Assembly: GCF_001975825.1 (NCBI RefSeq)
Contig: NZ_MTKN01000026.1
Span: forward strand, 43,873 to 107,872
Source: [Flexibacter] sp. ATCC 35208
GTDB lineage: Bacteria > Bacteroidota > Bacteroidia > Chitinophagales > Chitinophagaceae
Direction of reading: 5' to 3'
Length of the DNA stretch: 64,000 bases
Shown: piece by piece, positions 25,360 through 32,647 of the stretch
Position numbering within the stretch: the first letter of the stretch is position 1
Layout of the letters: every line of letters begins with the position of its first letter
Notes under the pieces: generated by a model
The model's input: the letters and a program-made list of their open reading frames with translations, nothing else
What the model was told of the DNA's origin: nothing
Databases searched by the model: none
Program-made: the position numbers and the translations under genes

Positions 25360-25661
25360 TTTTTTGAAAAAAAACAATATCCAGCTCATTTTTAATAACT
25401 TACTTTATTTCAGTCCAAATTTAGGGGATGATTATATATCTAATACCTCCATTTCTTTTTTGCCTGATTTGCGCTACGTAATCTTCTGCAGCCATGGCCC
25501 TGTTCGGCAGAAATTCTTCCTGGAACCGTTTGGCCCCTGCCAGGTAGTTACAATGCATGTGATACTGCATTCCTGATACTCTTCCCGAAAAAATCATACG
25601 AATGCGCGTGTCCTCCTGCATAATGCAGTAAAAATATCTGTGGTTGCTTCATGCCCATTTG
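25360..25661. other. Intergenic stretch between blaI and the second barrel gene
   Basis: This holds the A/T-run hairpin up to 25381 and a 66-codon minus-strand open frame (25421-25621; MQEDTRIRMIFSGRVSGMQY...) that I do not recognise. The frame has a protein-like composition and could be a remnant or a small gene, but no homology or signal supports it. Nothing else is seen. Confidence 0.35.
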
Positions 25662-28034
25662 CTATTTTGTTCTGTCTTTTTCTTCCTCGTTACCAAATGC
25701 TCTTTTGTTAACCCTGATTTTGTCATTACCAAAGTTATAAGACAGGGAAATCCTGAAGAACCGGCTGCTGACATTCTCATTATACACTTGTTTTACACCA
25801 TTTACTATGGATGTATAATCCCTGAGAAATGCTGAGTTAAAGATATCATTCATCAACAGCGTCAGATTCAGTTTTTTATCCATGAATGACTGTCCGATAG
25901 ATAAATCCAGTTTTGAACGGTAGCCGATCTCATAAAGTCCCTTCTTAAAGGGCGAACTATAGGAATAATCCAGTTGCAGTTTCGTATTATCTCCTATTGA
26001 AAAGGTATTGTTGGTGGCAGTGTATATCTGCCATCCGTTTTGAGGTGTCGCGTCGATCCTGCCATCAAACCGGCTATTGGACCCCAGGGCAAACACGGTA
26101 TTCCTGCTTTGCCACCACGACGTGATATCTTCTGTATAGATCTCTCCTATCCCGTAAAAATGTTCTTTGTAATAATTTTCCCGGGTGATGATCTGGGCAT
26201 GGGTCGCTTCGTCGCTTTTAAACACCACACCAAAACCGTTCGTGATGATATTCAGGAAAATATTCGTCCTGAACTTGTCTTTCAAACTGTAGGTAAAATC
26301 CAGTTTATCTGTGAAAGATGGCTGCAGGAATGGATTACCCTCTGAATAGCTGGTATTGGTAATATAGATCCTGAAAGGGTTCAGGCTGTAGAAATCAGGA
26401 CGGGTGATCCTTCTGCCATAATTAAAAATGAAATTATTGTCTTTATTGGCTTTATAACCAAGATAAAATGTCGGGAACAACTTGGTATAGTTGTTTTTAT
26501 TGGTCTGGTCTAAATTATGAGAATAACCTTCTGTACGGGTATTTTCCACCCTTAGTCCCAGTCTGAGACTCCATTTTTCCCCGAAGTTTTTCGACCCGCT
26601 CACGTAATATGCCTGGTTCCGCTCCTTGTAATCGTAAAGGTTGGATTGATTTGGATCCAGTACCGGCTGTCCGGATGCCATATCATAATATTCCACGCCA
26701 CTGTTAGTGTTAATCACACTGTATTTTGCACCATAAGAGAAATTAGCAAAGTGAGTAGGATGTTCCATATCCAATTTTACGCTGATATTGTCCAGCACCT
26801 GGTTGGAGGTATTCCGGGCATCCACATTCAGGCTCTTGTATACGAACGCCGAAGTATAGTTTTCACCGCGGAAATAATTGTTTACATCATCATCATACCG
26901 AAAATAATCAACATCAAAAGACAGTTTCCTACCCAGCGTATCCAGACTTGCAATAAAGTGCCCGTTTGCGCTGTGAGACACTTTCCTTTCTTTGATATCG
27001 CCATGGGTCAGGATGAAGGAATCCACGTCATTGTTAGTATAGAGGGTGACCAGGTTTTTGTACGAGCGGTCCGGCTGACCCACGCTCCCCTGATATTGTA
27101 TACCAGCGCTTACTTTATCAGAGAAATCATAGTCTACGGTAGCTCTCCCGGATATTTCATCCATTTTGCCTTTTTCATCGCCTTCCAGCTTTTGTACTCC
27201 TTTATCGAAATACATATCAAGGCTGGATTTATGTTGCCGGCTCCCCGATACGCCGCTGGCGCTAGCCGTAAGCCTAAGTTTATTTTTACTGTAAAAGAAA
27301 TTGTCCCTGACTGTGAGGTACCCATATTTATTCCTGTCGTAACTTACAGTAGTAGCATTTTGCCAGGCATTGATCTTTGCTTTTTTCAACACGATATTGA
27401 TCAACCCTTCCCCTGCCGCATCATATTTTGCAGGAGGGTTTGTGATAACTTCAATACTTTTGATATCACTCGCTGAAATGGAGTTCAGGTAAACAGTCAG
27501 TGCGCTGCCGGTCAGTTCCAGCATTCGTCCGTCTATCATCACTCTCGCAGTACCTTTCCCCAAAATATTGATCGCATTATTTTGCAATACAACCCCCGGA
27601 GTGACATTGATGGTATTCAGTGCATTGCCGCCTTTCACAGCCAGATTATCTTCCACATTAAATACAAAGCGATCCGCCTGGTACTCCACCAGTGGCTTCT
27701 TCGATTTCACTACTACTTCGGTAAGTTCTTTCACATTTTTCTCCAGCAGAATAGTGCCTAACGCGATATTGCCTTGAAAGTCCATTACTTTTACCCAATC
27801 CTTATAGCCCACATAACGAATATTTAGCTGGTACCGCCCATCAGGAATATTCATGGAAAACTTTCCGGTCTCGTCTGTCGTTACGCCGGTGATCAGCTTA
27901 TTTAAGGTATCAGTTAAAATAACATTGGCAAAAGGAACTACGCCTTCGTTATTGCTGACAGTACCAATGAGGGTTGACTGGGAATGTACAAAACAGGGGA
28001 AAATAATGGCTAACAGGAGGATAGTACGATTCAT
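25662..28034 (-). CDS. Outer-membrane beta-barrel protein with carboxypeptidase-regulatory-like N-terminus (second copy)
   Basis: 790 residues, starting with a signal peptide (MNRTILLLAIIFPCFVHSQS). The CarboxypepD-regulatory-like domain covers ~20-105 (LIGTVSNNEGVVPFANVILT), the plug-like part includes INVTPGVVLQNNAINILGKG and ITNPPAKYDAAGEGLINIVL, and the rest is a barrel of the OMP_b-brl_3 family, ending in RISLSYNFGNDKIRVNKRAF and a short charged tail. It is a diverged paralogue of the barrel at 21061 and of that at 30143; the motif NPPAKYDAAGxGxINI is shared with the first. It lies upstream of blaI on the same strand, in its own transcript. Ligand unknown. Confidence 0.82.
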   Translation of the reverse strand: MNRTILLLAIIFPCFVHSQSTLIGTVSNNEGVVPFANVILTDTLNKLITGVTTDETGKFSMNIPDGRYQLNIRYVGYKDWVKVMDFQGNIALGTILLEKNVKELTEVVVKSKKPLVEYQADRFVFNVEDNLAVKGGNALNTINVTPGVVLQNNAINILGKGTARVMIDGRMLELTGSALTVYLNSISASDIKSIEVITNPPAKYDAAGEGLINIVLKKAKINAWQNATTVSYDRNKYGYLTVRDNFFYSKNKLRLTASASGVSGSRQHKSSLDMYFDKGVQKLEGDEKGKMDEISGRATVDYDFSDKVSAGIQYQGSVGQPDRSYKNLVTLYTNNDVDSFILTHGDIKERKVSHSANGHFIASLDTLGRKLSFDVDYFRYDDDVNNYFRGENYTSAFVYKSLNVDARNTSNQVLDNISVKLDMEHPTHFANFSYGAKYSVINTNSGVEYYDMASGQPVLDPNQSNLYDYKERNQAYYVSGSKNFGEKWSLRLGLRVENTRTEGYSHNLDQTNKNNYTKLFPTFYLGYKANKDNNFIFNYGRRITRPDFYSLNPFRIYITNTSYSEGNPFLQPSFTDKLDFTYSLKDKFRTNIFLNIITNGFGVVFKSDEATHAQIITRENYYKEHFYGIGEIYTEDITSWWQSRNTVFALGSNSRFDGRIDATPQNGWQIYTATNNTFSIGDNTKLQLDYSYSSPFKKGLYEIGYRSKLDLSIGQSFMDKKLNLTLLMNDIFNSAFLRDYTSIVNGVKQVYNENVSSRFFRISLSYNFGNDKIRVNKRAFGNEEEKDRTK

Positions 28035-28563
28035 TCTTATCTATTTCCGTTTAAAATAATGGAATATTATCAAAAAAACTACTCAACTTTCTTAACAGTT
28101 ATATTCTTGTTAGCTCGTGAATTATATCATTCAGTGCGGAAATATGGATACCTCATCTAATATGATTTTTGCGCATTTAAAGAGGATTATAATAATTGTT
28201 AATTTCAAAATGGATTGTAGTTACGTTTCATAATTCCTGTTAAATACATGCAAAGAAACAGGTCTTTCATTTTTGGTTTCAACCTACTCCCAGGGTTTCA
28301 ATTTTCAACCTGCCTCCTCCGTTTTTCATTTGATCCTTTTTGGGTACTCAATTACTCTAAGATTTCAATTTGATTTATTTTCCCATTCAGGCTAACTAAA
28401 TATGCTTAAAACAAGATCTCCCTGGTTTTCGACTTGATCGATTGTTTCAATGTAACCATGTATTTTACCATTCAGATTAGAATGGATTGGAGCAACATCG
28501 TTTGGTATAAACAGAAAAGCCGCTTAAATCAAAAGATTTTAAGCGGCTTTAACTTTCTTGCTG
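28035..28563. other. Non-coding region between the second barrel gene and tRNA-Lys
   Basis: About 530 AT-rich bases with no open frame I would call. Pyrimidine-rich stretches repeat words like TTTCAATTTT and TTTTTCAT (28270-28400). At 28514-28550 is the stem AAAAGCCGCTTAAA / TTTAAGCGGCTTT, which is followed by the tRNA; it is the right-hand copy of the border hairpin at 20971. Confidence 0.5.
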
Positions 28564-28636
28564 TGATCCCGTTGGGACTCGAACCCAAGACCCATACATT
28601 AAAAGTGTATTGCTCTACCAACTGAGCTACGGAATC
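28564..28636 (-). tRNA. tRNA-Lys, anticodon TTT
   Basis: A complete 73-base cloverleaf on the minus strand. The acceptor stem GATTCCG pairs with CGGGATC (one T-G pair), discriminator A; the anticodon stem ATACA/TGTAT holds the loop CTTTTAA with TTT at the anticodon; the T-arm is TTGGG-TTCGAGT-CCCAA. CCA is not fully encoded (CA follows the A). A promoter lies upstream at 28664-28694. A degenerate copy of its 3' half is at 21010-21052. Confidence 0.97.
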
Positions 28637-28663
28637 TGATCCCATTTTCTCTCAAACGGAGCG

Positions 28664-28694
28664 CGAAGATAGGGAAATATTTATTTATGCCAAA
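28664..28694 (-). promoter_or_regulatory. Promoter of tRNA-Lys
   Basis: On the minus strand TTTG (28691-28694), 19 bases, then TATCTTCG (28664-28671): 7 of 8 matches to TAnnTTTG with ideal spacing for the Bacteroidota primary sigma factor. A GCGC-rich discriminator follows, as expected for a stable RNA promoter. The transcript would start some 20 bases before the tRNA. Confidence 0.75.
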
Positions 28695-28735
28695 TATTTT
28701 TTATTCTTTTATTAACTTTTTAAGTTAGGGAATGA

Positions 28736-28864
28736 ATAACTGGAAAGCCGCAACCTTTTTTGATCGGGCATTCGATGGGTGGCATGACGGCAGCGGTGGT
28801 GGCCAGCCGTAAACCGGATTTAATAAAAAGGGTGGTGCTGGCAGATCCTCCTTTATCAGTTTAA
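28736..28864 (+). pseudogene. Fragment of an alpha/beta-hydrolase (nucleophile elbow only)
   Basis: A 42-codon open stretch without a start reads GKPQPFLIGHSMGGMTAAVV, then ASRKPDLIKRVVLADPPLSV and a TAA. GHSMGG is the nucleophile elbow and VLADPPLS the next strand of alpha/beta-hydrolases of the proline-iminopeptidase/esterase group. The remaining ~200 residues are absent on both sides, so this is a dead fragment. It lies between tRNA-Lys and the D-threonine aldolase-like gene. Confidence 0.65.
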
Positions 28865-28974
28865 AAGTACAGCAGGATGTGAGGGATAGTGATGTAGCCG
28901 ATCAGCATAGAAAAGTGTAACAGCTCCCATTGGAAGCCGGCACCAGGCTGGCGAAAAGCATTGAATACAATACG

Positions 28975-30063
28975 TTAAATACTGATTGAGCGATTTCGCG
29001 CCACTATATCCCATTTGCCAATGACCTGCTGATCTTCCACAACATATGCCTGCTGATATAATGCTACTGTAGGGCAGATATGTTCTGGCACCCCATACCA
29101 AACATCCCCAACCTGGTGCCCTGCCGTATTTTGTATTCTTACTACCAGATGTTCTTCACTCTGAGATATAGCTTCTGCTTCTGGCATATTCAAAAAATGT
29201 ACCCGTGGAAATGGATTTTCAGCTGCAATCGCCTTATGTCCAAGATCCAGGCAAATCAGCTGATCATTTATTACAGAGATAATGCGGGTGATTACCAAGG
29301 CTGCATAATCGAATGGTTCATCGGGTAAGATATGCCTGTACTTCCAATCCCAGAAAATAAAGGTACCCGGGCTACATTCTACCCCTTTCCGCGTAGCATG
29401 TACAGGAAAAGATGGAGACCCTCCTGCTACTATTTTCACAGGCTCCTCTAAATTTGCTAACAGGCAGGTTGTTTTCTCAAATGCAGCATCCACAAACTCC
29501 CTCCGTTTAGCAAGGTCTGTTTCCCTGATATGACCATCATATACATGTATACCCTGCACCCTTATCCCAGGTAATGACAAAAGTACTTTGAATAATTCAT
29601 ATGCCTGCTCAGGCTGTATACCGGTTCTATTCATCCCTACATTCAAATCAATCAGCACATCTAATGTTCGCCGTCCTCTCATCGCCAAGGCAGATAGCTG
29701 TTCTGCAGTCAGTATGTTATCGACAATACAGGAAAAGAGTGTTGCAGGATATGCATCACACAGCGCCAGCAAACGTTCCTGTTTAGGTCCCACCGGCTGG
29801 TGTGCCAACAATACATCCGGCGCGCCAACCATAGCCAGCATCTCTGCCTCTGCAATGGTCGCACACTTGAATTTCCTGATACCAGCATCCAGTAACATTC
29901 GGCTAACCTCCTTCATTTTATTCGTCTTGACATGTGGACGCAATTTTGATAGGTCATCGACCATACCAGTCAGCGCTTTTATATTGGCTGCCACCCTCTC
30001 CCTGTATATCACTAAACCGGGTGAATCCACACTTCCAATATTGTCAATTGCATACCAGCACAT
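28975..30063 (-). CDS. D-threonine aldolase-like PLP enzyme (alanine racemase fold)
   Basis: A 362-residue fold type III PLP enzyme. The lysine that should bind PLP is Lys46 in LRPHVKTNKMKE (family pattern RPHxKTHK). Barrel landmarks include DVLIDLNVGMNRTGI near 135 and VAGGSPSFP near 215, and the C-terminal beta-domain contains PEHICPTVALY with the likely metal-binding His. It should cleave D-threonine or other D-3-hydroxyamino acids to glycine and an aldehyde, or dehydrate D-3-hydroxyaspartate. It is separated from the biosynthetic operon by a terminator-like hairpin at 30091, so I do not include it in the operon, although a D-hydroxyamino acid activity could be related to it. Confidence 0.85.
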   Translation of the reverse strand: MCWYAIDNIGSVDSPGLVIYRERVAANIKALTGMVDDLSKLRPHVKTNKMKEVSRMLLDAGIRKFKCATIAEAEMLAMVGAPDVLLAHQPVGPKQERLLALCDAYPATLFSCIVDNILTAEQLSALAMRGRRTLDVLIDLNVGMNRTGIQPEQAYELFKVLLSLPGIRVQGIHVYDGHIRETDLAKRREFVDAAFEKTTCLLANLEEPVKIVAGGSPSFPVHATRKGVECSPGTFIFWDWKYRHILPDEPFDYAALVITRIISVINDQLICLDLGHKAIAAENPFPRVHFLNMPEAEAISQSEEHLVVRIQNTAGHQVGDVWYGVPEHICPTVALYQQAYVVEDQQVIGKWDIVARNRSISI

Positions 30064-30090
30064 AGTTTACCATTATATTTTTAAATAAAG

Positions 30091-30123
30091 GGCCCGTTGT
30101 ATAGATTTGAAATACAACGGGCC
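30091..30123 (-). terminator. Hairpin ending the biosynthetic operon side
   Basis: GGCCCGTTGTA (30091-30101) pairs perfectly with TACAACGGGCC (30113-30123). On the minus strand it follows the barrel gene (stop at 30143) and is followed by CTTTATTTAAAAA, a poor T-run. It separates the operon from the aldolase-like gene, perhaps with some read-through. Confidence 0.65.
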
Positions 30124-30142
30124 TGTTTTCATCAACATTATT

Positions 30143-32551
30143 TTAATTCGCCCTGTTCAGGATATCTTCATTCTCCAGTTTTTTGCCTGCGGCTTCTTTC
30201 ACGGTTCGTTTACCGAAATTATATACTAACCCCAACGCTACTCTGCGGCTATCGTAGTAGCTGTAGAAGCGCGACTGCAGATTACTCGTTTTCAGATTAA
30301 ATCCGTTAATGTCTTCTTTGAAGATATCAGCAACAGATACAACATATTGTAACTTTTTATTAAACAGATTTCCCTTCAAAGCTATTCTTGAGAAATTGCG
30401 GCGGCGGGAGGTGGCCAGACCATAAGCTCTTGGAGAGCGATAGTTAAACGTCATGTCCAGCTTCAGATCTCCCGGTAATGACCAGGTATTGTTAATACCA
30501 AACACCCAGGCAAAACCGTCTATTTCAATATTTTCAATACCCAGCAGGCCATTTGCAGTGTAGAAGTTACCGCGCACAAAAGCAGTCCCCTGCCACCACG
30601 ACGCAATGTCATAATTATAGCTCACGTTTCCGGAATAGTTGGCTGAATTGAGATTGATGGTTTGCCAGATGGTAGTACCTTCACTTTGTCTGGGCAATTG
30701 CGCAAATGCGTTTTTATTATGCGTATATTCCAACTCCAGGAAAAGCTTATTGCGAATATTGCTATTCAGATTGACCAGGTCTGTATATAATGGTTTTAAC
30801 GCAGGGTTTCCTGCCAATATAGTATAATCATCAAGATAATACTGATAAGGCGTCAGCTCCATAAAAGAAGCACGATTGATTGTCCTTCGGTAAGAGCCTG
30901 TTAGCTGGTAATCCCTGCTAAAAGTTTGCTGAATAATCAGCGAGGGGAACAAATCTGTAAAGTTCCTGTCATATACCCCTTTTACGTTCATCTCTGTCTT
31001 CTCTCCTCTTACACCCGCACTGATAGAAGTTTTGGCAATTGCTTTCTGTACGTTTACATAACCAGCGGCAATATGCTCATTATATTTATTGTGGAAAGTA
31101 AAATCAGGCGCAATCACCCACTCATCATTTTGATGCAATTCCTGGGAAGGATCGGAGGTTAATTCTGAGAAACTATACTTCAAGCCGAGATTTAATTTCC
31201 AATTTTTCATAAAAGGAAGCTGCCAGTCGAGCTGCCCGACCAGGATAGATGAGTGACTGGGATTAGTATTGCGCACGACCGGCCGCCGCGTCAGAATATC
31301 ACCTTCGGGGCTCAGCACATTCTGGAACCTCATTTCGTTTACAACTAACTTATCGACAGGCGTATATATGACTACAGCATCCATTCTTTTCCCCATACTA
31401 TCCAGTTTCCACCTGTAGTTTAAGCTGTAATTAACAATATTGGTCTTACCATGCACGTCCTGTAAGCTGCGAAGTACGGAATCTGTCGTACCATTTATAC
31501 TCCTGGAAAAGGCGACCTTGTTATCCCACAAGGTACCGGGGCGTACTTTTTTCAGGTTAAAGTCAACCAGCATACTTAAAGTATGCCGGGGGTGTACCTG
31601 GTATTCTACAACAACCTGGCCTGATATCGTACGATTTTTAAAAAGTTCTACAGGTGTCTCGTTCAGCACCACGGATTTACTATCCAGCTGTAACACCCGG
31701 TATCCATTATTCTGTACCTGTTTATCGCCAATGGCATAGTTTAGGTTACCATTTACAACCAGCCTCTGTTTACGGTATGTCAGGTTGACCCCGCCATTGC
31801 CGTTTGCATAGATCCCCTGCGAGATATTGCCGTTCAATGTACCGGTCAGTCCCTGTAATTGTCCTTTCCTGGTTATTATATTAATCACCGCTTCTGCAGA
31901 AGCATCATACTGTGAAGACGGACTGGTAATAAATTCTATTTTCTCAATGTCCTGACCTGACATGGTCTCCAGTATAGAGCTAACCGTTTCCTTAGGTTTA
32001 GGTATATTATCCACCATTACGAGAATATTATACTTCCCGTTAATTGAAATATCTTCACCTTCTACATCCATAAAAGGCAGTGCACGAAAAATGTCCATCA
32101 AGTTTGCTGTCTGGAAGGTACTGGCAGCCACGTTAAAAATAAAACGATCGGCCCGCCGCTCTACTGCCTTCTGTCTTGAAGCCACGACTAACTCATTCAA
32201 TGTGGTACTCTTTTTAGACAACATTATTCTACCGGCATCATATTCGGGATGAGCTGCATTTACTTCGAAAGGACCACTGTAACGTGGCACAAACCCCACG
32301 TAACTCACCAATAAAAGATACTGTCCATAAGGAAGATCCTTCACTACAAATTTCCCTTTCTCATCTGTAAACGCCCTACCGACATTAAGGCTATCTGGCT
32401 GCTTTACCAGGCTGACAGAGGCAAAAGGCACACCAGTACCAGCATCTTCAGTGATCTCGCCCTTCACTAATCCTTGTGCATGGGTATAAGACAACAAAAA
32501 AAGAAAGCATAACAAAAAGCAGATGGGCTTTGCAAAAAAAACAGGGTTCAT
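30143..32551 (-). CDS. Outer-membrane beta-barrel protein (third copy), at the end of the NRPS operon
   Basis: 802 residues with a signal peptide ending in LSYTHAQG. A CarboxypepD-regulatory-like domain (LVKGEITEDAGTGVPFASVS, ~25-110) is followed by plug-like sequence (ALPFMDVEGEDISINGKYNI; ITSPSSQYDASAEAVINIIT) and an OMP_b-brl_3 barrel. Where the two other copies have NPPAKYDAAG this one has SPSSQYDASA, so it is clearly diverged. It begins 96 bases after the M28 peptidase gene on the same strand and is the last gene before a hairpin. A role in passage or uptake of the product across the outer membrane is possible, but this is inference from position. Confidence 0.8.
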   Translation of the reverse strand: MNPVFFAKPICFLLCFLFLLSYTHAQGLVKGEITEDAGTGVPFASVSLVKQPDSLNVGRAFTDEKGKFVVKDLPYGQYLLLVSYVGFVPRYSGPFEVNAAHPEYDAGRIMLSKKSTTLNELVVASRQKAVERRADRFIFNVAASTFQTANLMDIFRALPFMDVEGEDISINGKYNILVMVDNIPKPKETVSSILETMSGQDIEKIEFITSPSSQYDASAEAVINIITRKGQLQGLTGTLNGNISQGIYANGNGGVNLTYRKQRLVVNGNLNYAIGDKQVQNNGYRVLQLDSKSVVLNETPVELFKNRTISGQVVVEYQVHPRHTLSMLVDFNLKKVRPGTLWDNKVAFSRSINGTTDSVLRSLQDVHGKTNIVNYSLNYRWKLDSMGKRMDAVVIYTPVDKLVVNEMRFQNVLSPEGDILTRRPVVRNTNPSHSSILVGQLDWQLPFMKNWKLNLGLKYSFSELTSDPSQELHQNDEWVIAPDFTFHNKYNEHIAAGYVNVQKAIAKTSISAGVRGEKTEMNVKGVYDRNFTDLFPSLIIQQTFSRDYQLTGSYRRTINRASFMELTPYQYYLDDYTILAGNPALKPLYTDLVNLNSNIRNKLFLELEYTHNKNAFAQLPRQSEGTTIWQTINLNSANYSGNVSYNYDIASWWQGTAFVRGNFYTANGLLGIENIEIDGFAWVFGINNTWSLPGDLKLDMTFNYRSPRAYGLATSRRRNFSRIALKGNLFNKKLQYVVSVADIFKEDINGFNLKTSNLQSRFYSYYDSRRVALGLVYNFGKRTVKEAAGKKLENEDILNRAN

Positions 32552-32647
32552 TCTCTTCTCTGGTTATTAAGTTTTGGTCAAATTTTGTTTGGATTGTAAC
32601 CGGCTAAACTTTGGGCTTAAAAGTAAAGTACAGTATTTACTACGACA

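Noticed and set aside
26646..27476. 276-codon plus-strand frame opposite the second barrel gene
   Set aside because: Antisense shadow; the barrel frame on the minus strand has a signal peptide and family motifs.
28975..30063. D-threonine aldolase-like gene as a member of the biosynthetic operon
   Set aside because: A perfect hairpin and about 80 bases separate it from the barrel gene; functional linkage to beta-hydroxy amino acids is possible but unsupported.
21061..32551. SusC/SusD-type polysaccharide utilisation locus
   Set aside because: The three barrel proteins are of the carboxypeptidase-regulatory plus OMP_b-brl_3 type, no SusD lipoprotein is encoded, and the GH43 gene is far away.
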